Positions 1-9,608 are shown, counted from the stretch's first letter. The stretch is DNA of 48,299 nt from Saprospiraceae bacterium (GCA_020850225.1 JADZFD010000057.1:1-48299); one strand, 5' to 3'. Notes: a model not told the origin generated them from the sequence alone. A program made the numbers and translations.

Positions 1-108
<108 letters not shown>

Positions 109-506
109 TCAAAAATGGCACATAACGGCTGTATATACGCAATCTTGCGCATATATTCCATATGTATACTGTGTTATATTCCTTACAAAGGTATATTGTC
201 ATTTTGTTAAATCCAAATTACCCATAGGAGAAATTATATTTTTTTCATAGGGTCGGTTATGTGTGTGTAGATTGCGGTAGTTTTGATGGATTTATGATCT
301 ATTATACCCAATAGTAAATGATTTACAAATCTAAAACATCGCAATTTCTTGATACTTAACAACCTGTGATTTTATTTTTTCTCATAATACTTTCTGTTTA
401 GTATAATTTATGCAGACATCTGAAACGCATCTATTCAGATATCAATTAAGTTAAAGTACAATAATTTAGTTTTTACAAATTTTTGGGAACATAGAGTTGC
501 ATAAAT
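109..506. other. Intergenic region without a recognisable gene
   Basis: About 400 AT-rich bases between the leftward FAD oxidoreductase and the end of the readthrough frame of the deaminase gene. Apart from the promoter at 186-217 I see no coding frame, tRNA, strong hairpin or repeat. Confidence 0.6.
186..217 (-). promoter_or_regulatory. Bacteroidota-type promoter for the FAD oxidoreductase
   Basis: On the minus strand TTTG (214-217) is followed by a 20-base spacer and TACCTTTG (186-193). This is a full match to the -33 TTTG / -7 TAnnTTTG consensus of the Bacteroidota primary sigma factor. It predicts a leader of about 70-100 bases before the possible ATGs. Confidence 0.7.
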
Positions 507-602
507 TCATTCATTTCCATAATGTATAATTATCGGTGGCGGAGACCAGTGTGGCGGTACTCTTGTGGTAGTAAGCAATGGCATATCGGAAGATATAGAA
601 CC

Positions 603-920
603 CTAATTATCAACCTTGGACAAGTATACCACTTTTTGGATTCTATAATACCTTATGGCATATGCACACATCACACAGGGTTCGTGCGTGGTATACAAGG
701 TACATGCTGAAAGGTCATTCGAATCCAACAGTATGACTGCCTTTCGTATGGCTTCAAGCTCAGCATGGCATGTGACATCTCTTTTGACAGCACTGTTTTC
801 TTCTGCTTCGCATATTATCTGATTTCCCGCTGTTATCAAAGCTCCAACGGGTGCATTCCCATTATTGGCTGCTTTTTTTCCCAATGTTGAACAGCGTTCT
901 ATAAAAAACTGATCATTCAT
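603..920 (-). CDS. Nucleoside/cytidine deaminase family protein, interrupted by an amber codon
   Basis: Zinc-dependent deaminase of the CMP/dCMP deaminase fold, which hydrolytically deaminates a base or nucleoside. The zinc site is visible as CHAE (H52, E54) and PCVMC (C82, C85). The ORF stops at residue 105, shorter than the roughly 150 residues usual in the family. Reading through the TAG at 603-605 continues the same frame for 31 more codons to a TGA at 507-509, and that stretch (including TTTRVPPHWSPPPII) resembles the conserved C-terminus of these enzymes. The gene therefore looks like a 137-residue protein with one premature nonsense codon. This could be a recent mutation, a sequencing error or readthrough. 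The catalytic residues all lie before the stop. Guanine, cytosine or tRNA deaminase activity cannot be separated by eye. Confidence 0.75.
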   Translation of the reverse strand: MNDQFFIERCSTLGKKAANNGNAPVGALITAGNQIICEAEENSAVKRDVTCHAELEAIRKAVILLDSNDLSACTLYTTHEPCVMCAYAIRYYRIQKVVYLSKVDN

Positions 921-1015
921 ACCATATTGAGCTTATTAAAAAATATATTATCCATGTATTATGTAATAACCTTAAACACAATTAATAAACTATCACGAAA
1001 TGCATCTCTAACAGT

Positions 1016-1480
1016 TCAATCATCAATAATTACCGTATCCATATAGTCAAATAGTATATGATCAGTAATAACCGCTCCGGACTCAAGCATATTGAATAAT
1101 TCCATATTCCGCTCCGGCTGATATTCTTTTTTTTGCTTAAACCCGGTAAAACGCTCTGGATTGTCAACAAAATCTTTCATCAATTCTTCTATAGATATAT
1201 AATCCCGTTTCCCTTCTATACCTGCCAATTCAATTTCAGACGGATTGCATTTAAAAGCAAGTAAAGTATTTCCTGAAAAAAATTCTAGATACCTGGCTTT
1301 GTTTAAAATACTTTCAAGAATAAAGTCACTGAAAGAAACAATAATGCCCTGTGCTTTCTCATTCTGTTCAGTTTTCAGGGTATTCCAGTGATCTGCTTCT
1401 ATACCATTGACAATCAGAAATTGTACAAATTCATCTTTCAGCCCTTCGAGTTCTTCTTGTTTTAACAATCTGTATTTCAT
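1016..1480 (-). CDS. Conserved Bacteroidota protein of unknown function, DUF6495-like
   Basis: A 154-residue protein starting MKYRLLKQEELEGLKDEF. It has no signal peptide, no membrane segment and no catalytic motif I can name. The opening (MKYR-L-EEL---EF--FL--NGI) and overall length match my recollection of the DUF6495 family, small cytosolic proteins confined to Bacteroidota with unknown role; I cannot run a profile search to confirm. The C-terminus is acidic (DTVIIDD). It lies 95 bases upstream of the deaminase on the same strand, so the two may be co-transcribed. No clear promoter motif was seen upstream. Confidence 0.6.
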   Translation of the reverse strand: MKYRLLKQEELEGLKDEFVQFLIVNGIEADHWNTLKTEQNEKAQGIIVSFSDFILESILNKARYLEFFSGNTLLAFKCNPSEIELAGIEGKRDYISIEELMKDFVDNPERFTGFKQKKEYQPERNMELFNMLESGAVITDHILFDYMDTVIIDD

Positions 1481-1640
1481 ATATTTATACTGAATGTTTT
1501 ATTCCGGAACATTGACAGATTCAATTAAATTCGAATTCAAATTTTACGTAAACTTAGTCTGTTAAATCTGTATTCCGGGTATAAAAGTATTAATTGTTTA
1601 TATTATTGCCTATTTATTATAATATTATATGATATCATTA

Positions 1641-1648
1641 TACATTTG
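1641..1648 (+). promoter_or_regulatory. Candidate -7 element upstream of the 407-residue protein
   Basis: TACATTTG matches the Bacteroidota -7 consensus TAnnTTTG 28 bases before the ATG at 1676. No TTTG lies at the -33 distance, so this is a partial match. Confidence 0.4.
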
Positions 1649-1675
1649 TAATATAAATCTGAATTCTTACCAGAC

Positions 1676-2899
1676 ATGGACGGAAATAATACACATTTCA
1701 ATCTGCGATTTTCAAAAGAAATTATTTATCAATTCATAAATGATTATATTCAACAATATAGTCAACATAAAATCGTTACTGAAAGTTATGAAATCACGCT
1801 GAAGAAAACGAATAACACAGATTTTAAAATCCATACTTCAGATTGTTCCAGTTCCATAATCGCCGAATTACCCATCGATTTTATTTTTTACAGGAAAGCC
1901 GGACTTTTCTCGGTAGAAGGCGAAGGAGCCATATCCGTATCTATAGAGATTGCCTATGATATTAAAGAAAATCTGGATTACACGACTAAAAGTACTTTAC
2001 TTGACTACAAATGGCTGCAAAAACCAATTGTGCATTTAGGTACCTTAACTATTCCCTTTGAAACATTGAGCGACTATATTATTCATTTTATGAAGGATAA
2101 TATACTTTCCAAAATAGATACGGCAATAAAGGAAAACCTGAATCTAAAAGCACTGATTATTAATCAATGGCAGCAATATGCTACCGACTTTCTTGTCTAT
2201 ACAAATCCTAAAGTATACTTCAATGCCATACTCAACAAAATCATAAGCAGGCACCTCAAATCCGACAAAACACATCTTACTCTGGATATTCACTTTGATA
2301 TAGATATTAAATTTTCGGATAAGCCGACCGGAATAATACAAGACTTTAATCCTGTATTTGTATGGGATGACAATCAACCGGATAATGATTGTCAGAGAGC
2401 AGAGGCTGTTTTTTCATACAATAGTATCGCAGATATTCTGTTAAAAAATATAGATGGTAAAGATATAGGCGGAAAAAACATCCGTCTCGATAGTGTTCAT
2501 ATCAGAAAAACAGATATGCTGGAAATAAAAGCTAATCTTCTCGAACCCATCGATGGTATAATCACGATTACGGGCAGACCTGACTTTATCCAATCAACAC
2601 ACTCGATAGATGTTAAAAATGTAGACGTCAATGTACAGGCCAATAATGTAATTTATAAATTGGCATCTCCGCTTATCGAAAGTGCTATCCGAAAAAAAAT
2701 ACTGGAAAACACACCCGTTGACCTGACAAAGCTATTGGATCCGTATCTAAAAAACATACCAGTTATTCAGGTGTTGAGCAACAGGATTTCATTGTTACCG
2801 TCCATGAGTAAAACACGTGTGGAAGCTATTGAATTTGGCAACAACAGTCTATCATTTTCGATAATAATTCAAAATATGGAGGTCAATATCACGGCTTGA
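1676..2899 (+). CDS. DUF4403-like protein of unknown function
   Basis: A 407-residue protein rich in beta-strand patterns with alternating polar and hydrophobic residues. The order of elements (N-terminal basic/beta region, a middle stretch with paired tryptophan and proline turns, a late segment around ITGRPDF and VDVNVQANN, and a C-terminal amphipathic part ending in a beta-rich tail) resembles DUF4403 proteins, which I recall as Bacteroidota/Proteobacteria proteins that may belong to the lipid-binding TULIP-like group; both points are from memory. DUF4403 proteins I know of are usually exported lipoproteins, but this one has no signal peptide: it starts MDGNNTHFNLRFSKEI. It stands alone between leftward genes and the pyrophosphatase gene. 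Confidence 0.5.
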   Translation: MDGNNTHFNLRFSKEIIYQFINDYIQQYSQHKIVTESYEITLKKTNNTDFKIHTSDCSSSIIAELPIDFIFYRKAGLFSVEGEGAISVSIEIAYDIKENLDYTTKSTLLDYKWLQKPIVHLGTLTIPFETLSDYIIHFMKDNILSKIDTAIKENLNLKALIINQWQQYATDFLVYTNPKVYFNAILNKIISRHLKSDKTHLTLDIHFDIDIKFSDKPTGIIQDFNPVFVWDDNQPDNDCQRAEAVFSYNSIADILLKNIDGKDIGGKNIRLDSVHIRKTDMLEIKANLLEPIDGIITITGRPDFIQSTHSIDVKNVDVNVQANNVIYKLASPLIESAIRKKILENTPVDLTKLLDPYLKNIPVIQVLSNRISLLPSMSKTRVEAIEFGNNSLSFSIIIQNMEVNITA

Positions 2900-3096
2900 T
2901 AAAGTTTGCCAAACATGCTGCAAGGATTATCTGTTAGTTCAAACCTGATCTGTATAAACTAAACCGATTCTATCAAAACGATACACAATTAATCTGTTAC
3001 ACTAATATTAACATGTATTAATAATGTGCTTATCACTCAGGTTTTAGAATTTTTTTAATATAAAAACAAATATAAATAAACAAAATAGCTGCATTA

Positions 3097-3128
3097 TTTG
3101 GTCAATTTTGCAGCAAGAACTACCTTTG
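3097..3128 (+). promoter_or_regulatory. Bacteroidota-type promoter of the pyrophosphatase gene
   Basis: TTTG (3097-3100), a 20-base spacer and TACCTTTG (3121-3128) fit the -33/-7 consensus fully. The promoter lies downstream of the in-frame TTG at 3108, which rules that TTG out as a start and supports the ATG at 3168. Confidence 0.75.
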
Positions 3129-3167
3129 CGGACTTTTTTGAATATTATATTAAAACAAATTTATACG

Positions 3168-5366
3168 ATGAACAACTTGGTTTATTTAGTGCCCTTAACG
3201 GGTCTGATAGGTCTTATCTTCATGATGATTAAGGCCAGTTGGGTTAATAAGCAGGATGCCGGTAATGATCGGATGCAATTTATATCCAAGGCAATTGCCG
3301 ACGGTGCACTTGCTTTTCTGAAAGCTGAATGGAAAGTATTGGGTATATTCGGAGTTGTGATGGCTATACTGCTGGCATGGTCAGGAACGCTGGTAGAAAG
3401 TTCGGACTGGCTAATCGGAATCACATTCCTGGTAGGTGCATTTACATCTGCTTTTGCCGGATACGTAGGTATGAATATAGCAACCAAAGCCAACGTGAGA
3501 ACGGCGCAGGCGGCACGTACGAGCCTGAAGGACGCTCTTAAAGTTTCCTTTACAGGTGGTACAGTTATGGGTCTGGGTGTAGCTGGTCTGGCTGTATTAG
3601 GATTGAGTTTGATTTTTATACTTTGTTACAACCTGTACGTTGGTGATGACATCAATGGATTAGGTATGGCAAAGGCATTGGAGGTACTGGCAGGTTTTTC
3701 TCTTGGTGCTGAGTCCATAGCCCTGTTTGCCCGTGTTGGCGGTGGCATTTACACCAAAGCTGCTGACGTAGGAGCTGACCTGGTCGGAAAAGTTGAAGCA
3801 GGCATTCCGGAGGATGATCCGCGAAATCCGGCTACCATAGCTGATAATGTGGGTGATAATGTGGGCGACGTTGCAGGTATGGGTGCCGACTTATTCGGCT
3901 CTTTTGTTGCTACGATATTGGCAACTATGGTTTTGGGACGTGAGATTATTTCCAACGATAATGTAGGTGGTTTGGGCCCAATCATGTTACCTATGTTCAT
4001 AGCCGGACTGGGACTTATTTTTTCAGCAGCATCCACATTCCTGGTACATGTAAAGGATGATAACGGCAATGTACAGGGTGCATTGAATTTAGGCAACTGG
4101 ACAGCTATCATACTGACTGCCATAGCAGCCTACCCGTTAGTATCGTTCCTGCTTCCTGAAAATATGAACATCAGAGGTACAGATTTTACAAGAATGGATG
4201 TATTTTATGCTATTATCCTGGGGTTAATCGTAGGAGGCATTATGTCATGGATTACTGAATACTACACAGCAATGGGCAAGAAACCCGTGAATTCCATAGT
4301 TCAGCAAAGTTCTACAGGTCATGCAACCAATATCATAGGTGGTATATCTGTGGGTATGGAATCTACTGTTGTTCCAATATTGACACTGGCCGCAGGTATC
4401 TTTTTGTCTTTCAAATTTGCCGGATTATATGGTGTTGCCATCGCTGCAGCTGGTATGATGGCTACTACAGCTATGCAATTGGCTATTGATGCATTCGGAC
4501 CGATAGCAGATAATGCCGGTGGTATAGCAGAAATGAGTGAGCTTCCTAAAGAAGTAAGGGAAAGAACGGATGTGCTGGATGCTGTCGGCAATACAACTGC
4601 TGCTACTGGTAAAGGATTTGCCATTGCATCAGCTGCTTTGACATCACTTGCTCTATTTGCAGCATTTGTAGGTATTTCCGGTATATCGTCCATAGATATT
4701 TATAAGGCAGATGTTTTGGCAGGATTGTTCATAGGTGCTATGATTCCATTTATATTTTCAGCATTGGCTATAGCTGCTGTAGGTCGTGCAGCCATGAAGA
4801 TGGTAGAAGAAGTACGCCGTCAGTTCAGAGAGATCAAAGGCATTATGGAAGGTACTGCTACACCTGAATATGACAAATGTGTGGCTATATCTACTGAGGC
4901 TTCCATCCGCGAGATGATTGCTCCGGGTCTGATAGCATTAATCGTTCCTGTTATAGTTGGTTTCGCATTTGGACCTGAAGTTTTGGGCGGCTTACTAGCC
5001 GGAGTTACCGTATCAGGTGTTCTTCTGGGTATCTTCCAGAACAATGCCGGAGGTGCTTGGGATAATGCTAAAAAATCATTCGAAAAGGGTGTTGAAATCA
5101 ACGGACAAATGTATTATAAGGGTTCCGATCCGCACAAGGCAGCAGTAACCGGTGACACAGTAGGTGATCCTTTTAAGGATACTTCAGGGCCTTCGATGAA
5201 TATCCTGATTAAACTGATGTCAATCGTTTCCTTAGTGATTGCGCCACATATCGGTATAGGTCCGGGACATGCACATGGTATGAATCAGCCTGAGAAAAAC
5301 AATACAATAGAACAGGAATTATCTTCAAATACAAATAATTCGGTTTCGGACATTTTGGTTAAATAG
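3168..5366 (+). CDS. hppA: Membrane-bound ion-pumping pyrophosphatase, K+-dependent type
   Basis: Integral membrane pyrophosphatase that couples PPi hydrolysis to export of H+ and/or Na+. The 732-residue length and about 16 hydrophobic segments fit the family. The substrate site is visible as [19 protein letters not shown] from residue 216, and the second acidic site near the C-terminus as [15 protein letters not shown]. At the K+-determining site the protein reads NTTAATGKG (Ala478, Gly481), where K+-independent enzymes have Lys and Thr, so it should need K+. Whether it pumps Na+, H+ or both cannot be decided from this. The ATG at 3168 was chosen over the upstream TTG because a full promoter lies between them. 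The C-terminus has a polar tail (about 25 residues rich in Asn, Glu and Ser). A strong terminator follows. Confidence 0.95.
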   Translation: MNNLVYLVPLTGLIGLIFMMIKASWVNKQDAGNDRMQFISKAIADGALAFLKAEWKVLGIFGVVMAILLAWSGTLVESSDWLIGITFLVGAFTSAFAGYVGMNIATKANVRTAQAARTSLKDALKVSFTGGTVMGLGVAGLAVLGLSLIFILCYNLYVGDDINGLGMAKALEVLAGFSLGAESIALFARVGGGIYTKAADVGADLVGKVEAGIPEDDPRNPATIADNVGDNVGDVAGMGADLFGSFVATILATMVLGREIISNDNVGGLGPIMLPMFIAGLGLIFSAASTFLVHVKDDNGNVQGALNLGNWTAIILTAIAAYPLVSFLLPENMNIRGTDFTRMDVFYAIILGLIVGGIMSWITEYYTAMGKKPVNSIVQQSSTGHATNIIGGISVGMESTVVPILTLAAGIFLSFKFAGLYGVAIAAAGMMATTAMQLAIDAFGPIADNAGGIAEMSELPKEVRERTDVLDAVGNTTAATGKGFAIASAALTSLALFAAFVGISGISSIDIYKADVLAGLFIGAMIPFIFSALAIAAVGRAAMKMVEEVRRQFREIKGIMEGTATPEYDKCVAISTEASIREMIAPGLIALIVPVIVGFAFGPEVLGGLLAGVTVSGVLLGIFQNNAGGAWDNAKKSFEKGVEINGQMYYKGSDPHKAAVTGDTVGDPFKDTSGPSMNILIKLMSIVSLVIAPHIGIGPGHAHGMNQPEKNNTIEQELSSNTNNSVSDILVK

Positions 5367-5392
5367 TGTTTTTTACCAGGTAAAATATATAT

Positions 5393-5433
5393 AAAAAGGT
5401 GTTGTCCTAACGAATAGGATTGCACCTTTTTTT
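5393..5433 (+). terminator. Rho-independent terminator after hppA
   Basis: Inverted repeat of about 17 bases (AAAAAGGTG...TCCTA / TAGGA...CACCTTTTT, two internal mismatches) with a 5-base loop and a T-run. Confidence 0.85.
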
Positions 5434-5497
5434 ATTATAAAATAATGGAGCACATTATATATTCAAATACAATCTTTAAAAATATATAACAGATTAG

Positions 5498-5528
5498 TTT
5501 GTATTTTATAATAATATACTTACTTTTG
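5498..5528 (+). promoter_or_regulatory. Bacteroidota-type promoter of rplU-rpmA
   Basis: TTTG (5498-5501), 19-base spacer, TACTTTTG (5521-5528). The leader to the rplU ATG at 5562 would be short, about 25 bases, leaving no room for a structured L21 leader. Confidence 0.7.
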
Positions 5529-5561
5529 TGCTCATTTTTAAATTATTAAATTTTTTCACTT

Positions 5562-5873
5562 ATGTTTGCAATCGTAACTATAGCTGGTCAGCAATTTAAA
5601 GTGACTGAAGGTCAGGAGATCTTCGTCCACCAGTTAGAAGCCGAAGCAGGTACATCCGTATCTTTCGATCAGGTTTTGATGATAGATAACAATGGATCTG
5701 TAAGCGTAGGCACGCCGGTATTAAGCAATGCCAAAGTAAAAGCCACTATCATCGGAAACCAAAAAGGTGATAAGGTCATCATCTTCAAAAAGAAAAGAAG
5801 AAAAGGATACCAAAAAAGAACTGGTCACAGACAAAGTTTTACAAAAATCAAAATAGATTCTATCTCTGCGTAA
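5562..5873 (+). CDS. rplU: 50S ribosomal protein L21
   Basis: Large-subunit ribosomal protein that binds 23S rRNA. The 103-residue length is standard. It opens MFAIVTIAGQQFKVTEGQ, the family's N-terminal beta-barrel signature, and ends with the basic KKKRRKGYQKRTGHRQ motif that contacts rRNA. It is followed after 46 bases by rpmA, the usual rplU-rpmA operon, and preceded by a full promoter at 5498-5528. Confidence 0.98.
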   Translation: MFAIVTIAGQQFKVTEGQEIFVHQLEAEAGTSVSFDQVLMIDNNGSVSVGTPVLSNAKVKATIIGNQKGDKVIIFKKKRRKGYQKRTGHRQSFTKIKIDSISA

Positions 5874-5919
5874 CCTGATGGTTGGCAGTTTATTATTTAA
5901 ACTAAAAAAGTAAAGAAAA

Positions 5920-6276
5920 ATGGCTCATAAAAAAGGTGTCGGTAGTTCGGATAACGGACGGGATAGTAAAAGTAAAAGACTTGGAGTAAAACTTTTCGGA
6001 GGTCAGTTGGCTAAAGCAGGTAATATCCTGGTAAGACAACGCGGAACTAAATTCCATGCAGGTGATAACACGTATCTTGGTAAAGATTTTTCTGTTCATG
6101 CCAAAGTAGACGGAACAGTGTCTTTTCATAAAGGTAAGTATAACAGAACATGGATTAGTATTATTCCTGCCCTCAATGAAGTTCAGGAAACTGTTGCTCC
6201 GGTTGCTAAAGCAAAACCTGCTTCTGCTCCTGTAGCTCCTGTTACTCCACCTGTTGGCAGTTCTGAAGAAGAATAG
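5920..6276 (+). CDS. rpmA: 50S ribosomal protein L27 with Ala/Pro-rich tail
   Basis: Large-subunit protein whose N-terminus reaches the peptidyl transferase centre. It opens directly with [16 protein letters not shown], so there is no Firmicutes-type cleavable leader. The core ends near residue 85; about 30 further residues rich in Ala, Pro and Val, ending SSEEE, form a low-complexity tail beyond the usual L27 length. It is the second gene of the rplU-rpmA operon and is followed by a perfect-stem terminator at 6336-6365. The leftward ORF overlapping it is a shadow. Confidence 0.97.
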   Translation: MAHKKGVGSSDNGRDSKSKRLGVKLFGGQLAKAGNILVRQRGTKFHAGDNTYLGKDFSVHAKVDGTVSFHKGKYNRTWISIIPALNEVQETVAPVAKAKPASAPVAPVTPPVGSSEEE

Positions 6277-6335
6277 TATACCACAAAAGGTTATAAGTAC
6301 AAACTTTGCATGCTTGCCGTGCATAGGATATATTC

Positions 6336-6365
6336 AAAAAAGGGTACTCGTGAGTACCCTTTTTT
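6336..6365 (+). terminator. Perfect-stem terminator after rpmA
   Basis: A 14-base perfect inverted repeat (AAAAAAGGGTACTC / GAGTACCCTTTTTT) separated by GT. Being symmetrical with A and T runs, it could act in both directions. Confidence 0.9.
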
Positions 6366-6665
6366 GATTTAAAAGTTGAAACGTCACCCGTATTCATATA
6401 CGAAACAATCCTGTATTCCTGATTTTTATTACTTGTTCCATACCATACAATACATAAATCACGGATTGCCTATTTAATTTATCAACCAATACCAGAAAAT
6501 TGGAAGAATACATGAACATGGTATCAAAATCTTATGTAAATTCTTATATCATAGCTATACAAGTCGTATCAGGCTTCTATTTAGATTAAATTTAAATAGA
6601 ACTAAACAATCATATTTTTAATCTGTTATTTGTTATCAATAGCTATTCAAATTTAAAGAAAAGAA
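6366..6665. other. Intergenic region before the HscA-like gene
   Basis: 300 AT-rich bases after the rpmA terminator. I see no ORF, RNA gene or clear -33/-7 promoter match; the promoter for the Hsp70 gene must lie here but I could not place it. Confidence 0.5.
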
Positions 6666-8540
6666 ATGAAGCTTTCTATAGATATGAAGTCTGGTGATCT
6701 GACTTCAGAACAAAGTAAAGATATTATAGTTGGTATAGATCTCGGAACTACCAACAGTTTAGTAGCCTATATTCAAAACGGAGAACCGCAAACAATAATA
6801 TCTTCACACGGTCATAATGCATTGACACCATCAGTAGTACATTTTACGGATGAAGGTAGTATTGAAGTAGGAGAAACTGCAAAGACCCACCTTATAAGCG
6901 ACCCTGACAAAACCATATTTTCAGTAAAGCGATTGATGGGAAAATCGTATGCAGATATTGAAGCCCTGAGAACAAGTATCGGATATGAGATAATCGACAG
7001 TGAAGATCAGGAATTGGTAAAAATAAAAGTTGGCAATACTTTTCACAATCCGGTTACATTATCTGCAGAAATCCTCAAAGCCCTGAAAGCAGATGCTGAG
7101 CAGCATCTGAAAACGCCTGTCTCCAAAGCTGTAATTACAGTTCCAGCCTACTTTAACGATGCACAGAGACAAGCTACACGTGATGCCGGAAAAATTGCCG
7201 GCCTGGATGTATTACGTATCGTCAACGAACCAACAGCCGCAAGTCTTGCATATGGTATCGGACTTGACAGGGAACACAAGAGCAACATAGCTGTGTACGA
7301 TCTGGGTGGAGGAACATTCGATATTTCAATCTTGCATCTCGAAGACGGCATTTTTGATGTACTTGCTACAAATGGCGACACATTGCTTGGAGGTGACGAT
7401 TTTGACAGAGCCGTCATTGCGTACTGGACAGATATTCATAATATAGCTGCTGAGCAATTGAAATCAGATACTGCCCTTAATCAAATGCTGAGAATAGCTG
7501 CTGAAGTAGCCAAAATATCCGTATGTAACGGTATGGTTTACAATAATAAGGTTAGAGAATACGAACTGTATCTGGATAATCCGACATTTGAATCATTAAT
7601 TTCACCCCTGATAGAACAAACCATTGACTGCTGCATACTAGCACTGAAAGATGCTGAAATGAGGATAGATGATATAGAAAATATCATCCTGGTAGGTGGC
7701 TCTACGCGTGTTCCCTTAGTCAGCAGAAGGCTTGAGGAGGTCTTCGGCAAGAAACCGGATAATTCACTACATCCCGATGAAGTAGTCGCATTGGGTGCAG
7801 CAATTCAGGCAGATATACTGGCAGGAAACAGAAAAGATATCCTGTTGCTCGATGTCACGCCTTTGTCGCTTGGAATTGAGACGGTTGGAGGTTTGATGGA
7901 TACTATCATACCACGCAATTCCAAAGTACCTCACCGTGCAGGAAGACAATATACCACATCCGTGGACGGGCAAAGAAATCTGAGAATATCTGTTTATCAG
8001 GGCGAACGGGATCTGGTCGCCAACAACAGAAAATTGGGAGAGTTTATACTTCAGGGCATTCCACCGATGGCTGCAGGATTACCCAAAATCGAAGTACATT
8101 TCATCATCGATGCTGATGGCATTCTAACCGTGAAAGCCAAAGAGCTTCGCTCAGATGTACATGCCGCTGTAGAAATCAGGTCAACTTATGGTATTTCAGA
8201 GGAAGAAATGGCATTAATGCTGCTTGATTCAATCAAAAATGCCGGCGATGATGTACAAAAAAGAGCTTTACTGGAAGCTATCAATGAAGCCAATAACATC
8301 ATACTGGCAGCAGATAAATTTATTAAACAAAATCAACAGATTTTTACTAACGATGTGCTTGAGCAATTGAAAAGTCTGAATGACAACCTTAAAACCAAGG
8401 TTTCAGAAGAAAACAAGGACGCTATCGAATTAGCCATGAAGGAGCTCAACGACTATTCCTCTCCTTTGGCACACGTGGCACTTGACATTAATATACAGAA
8501 AGCATTGAAAGACGTATCCGTAGATGACGGAAGACTGTAA
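6666..8540 (+). CDS. hscA: Hsp70-family chaperone, HscA-like
   Basis: Hsp70 chaperone with the ATPase domain in the first part (DLGTTNS at 25-31, DLGGGTFD, GGSTRVP) and the substrate-binding domain after it. Features closer to HscA (Fe-S cluster assembly chaperone) than to DnaK are the SVKRLMGKSYADIEAL stretch, the ALTPSVVHF motif, the 624-residue length and the lack of the Gly/acidic DnaK tail. HscA works with the J-protein HscB on the scaffold IscU in the cytosol. No hscB, iscU, iscS or fdx gene lies nearby, so the pairing is not shown here. An N-terminal extension of about 19 residues precedes the first beta strand; an internal Met at residue 7 is an alternative start. A diverged DnaK paralogue is the other possibility. 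Confidence 0.8.
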   Translation: MKLSIDMKSGDLTSEQSKDIIVGIDLGTTNSLVAYIQNGEPQTIISSHGHNALTPSVVHFTDEGSIEVGETAKTHLISDPDKTIFSVKRLMGKSYADIEALRTSIGYEIIDSEDQELVKIKVGNTFHNPVTLSAEILKALKADAEQHLKTPVSKAVITVPAYFNDAQRQATRDAGKIAGLDVLRIVNEPTAASLAYGIGLDREHKSNIAVYDLGGGTFDISILHLEDGIFDVLATNGDTLLGGDDFDRAVIAYWTDIHNIAAEQLKSDTALNQMLRIAAEVAKISVCNGMVYNNKVREYELYLDNPTFESLISPLIEQTIDCCILALKDAEMRIDDIENIILVGGSTRVPLVSRRLEEVFGKKPDNSLHPDEVVALGAAIQADILAGNRKDILLLDVTPLSLGIETVGGLMDTIIPRNSKVPHRAGRQYTTSVDGQRNLRISVYQGERDLVANNRKLGEFILQGIPPMAAGLPKIEVHFIIDADGILTVKAKELRSDVHAAVEIRSTYGISEEEMALMLLDSIKNAGDDVQKRALLEAINEANNIILAADKFIKQNQQIFTNDVLEQLKSLNDNLKTKVSEENKDAIELAMKELNDYSSPLAHVALDINIQKALKDVSVDDGRL

Positions 8541-8591
8541 TGTCAAAGATGAAATCTTGAAATTACATGCTCTAAAGCTTTATTTCGAAAA

Positions 8592-9608
8592 TCAGTTACT
8601 GGCTTTAAAAAAATCCTTGTATCCCAGGAATATTCTTCTTATTACTCTCATTTGAGCAGAATACAGTGTATTGTCAAAATCTGTATAAATGTACTGCCGG
8701 TTGATACCATAGATTTCTTTTTGTGTCACCGGGTTATTTTCTCCTTCGACTACATAATCATAGCTATAAAATTTATACTGTTTTTGATTTCCATCCTGAG
8801 TTGTAATAGTCAGTATCGTATTGGGTTCGAATGTTAGCAGCGAATCTACTTCAGGTATGTCATTGATAATACCTTCTGTTCCCATATTAGAAAACTGGTC
8901 TATATAGTATTTTAGTGATTGTGCATTGGGTGCTCCTGACGGATTGTCTGGTAGATTCAGTAATGGTTTTATTGTGGGATTGGAACCATTTGTAATCTCA
9001 AAAGATGACAGGTTATCTGATATGTATTCTACTTTGATGGACCTGATAGTTTTGGTATCATATCTGAATAGCGTTTTGTCCCGGTAGTTGTACCACGGTT
9101 GTTCAAACCTCGATCTCAATCCACCTACCAGACCCGGCAATTGCATGACATAAGGCTGTGTAGAACCGGACATAACCATATATGTACCGTCTCCGTCTTT
9201 GGTATCAGACCCTAAAAAGAATATCTTGGAAGGTTTCTCATCGCCCGTATAAATATCTACCTGTATTCCGTTTTTGCTGATACTTTCCATTATGTTGGAT
9301 GTTGCCTGTTTGGGCGGTATGAATGAAAGGGAAATATTTTTTAATACAGTCTCTATGTTTATAAATACGTCCGGATCGACCCTGTATTTGTCATTCAGTA
9401 TCCATGTCTTATTTTGCTGAGTAAAAACGATAGGTTGCAACTTGGGTTGCTTGATGACTATTTTATCTACAGAACCTATATCCTTGACACTAAAATTCCT
9501 GTCAGCCGTTACGATTCCTTTTTCCGAAGCGTTACTCTTCTGAATCAGTGTCCAAGCCAACCCTGCAAGAATAATCAACAAAGACAATAGAATAAATATC
9601 CTTTTCAT
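8592..9608 (-). CDS. DUF4340 domain protein linked to gldG
   Basis: A 338-residue protein with one N-terminal membrane anchor (IFILLSLLIILAGLAWTL) and a large extracytoplasmic beta-rich part built of repeated segments of the DUF4340 type (VDKIVIKQP...WILNDKYRVDPDVF). The molecular role is unknown. It is the last gene of the leftward cluster gldA-gldF-gldG, 110 bases after gldG. DUF4340 proteins are commonly found next to GldG/ABC_transp_aux proteins, and I infer that this one works with that ABC transporter at the outer face of the inner membrane. It converges with the HscA-like gene, with 51 bases between. Confidence 0.8.
   Translation of the reverse strand: MKRIFILLSLLIILAGLAWTLIQKSNASEKGIVTADRNFSVKDIGSVDKIVIKQPKLQPIVFTQQNKTWILNDKYRVDPDVFINIETVLKNISLSFIPPKQATSNIMESISKNGIQVDIYTGDEKPSKIFFLGSDTKDGDGTYMVMSGSTQPYVMQLPGLVGGLRSRFEQPWYNYRDKTLFRYDTKTIRSIKVEYISDNLSSFEITNGSNPTIKPLLNLPDNPSGAPNAQSLKYYIDQFSNMGTEGIINDIPEVDSLLTFEPNTILTITTQDGNQKQYKFYSYDYVVEGENNPVTQKEIYGINRQYIYTDFDNTLYSAQMRVIRRIFLGYKDFFKASN

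Noticed and set aside
3108..3167. Longer hppA start at TTG 3108
   Set aside because: The -7 element lies after this TTG, so the codon is probably not transcribed; the ATG at 3168 begins the usual first membrane helix.
3749..5101. Three minus-strand ORFs opposite hppA
   Set aside because: Their Pro/Ala/Ser-rich translations are the complement of the Gly/Ala-rich pyrophosphatase; no domain is visible.
5902..6324. 140-codon minus-strand ORF opposite rpmA
   Set aside because: It overlaps all of L27 on the other strand, is rich in Phe, Ser and Arg as expected for an antisense shadow, and has no recognisable motif.
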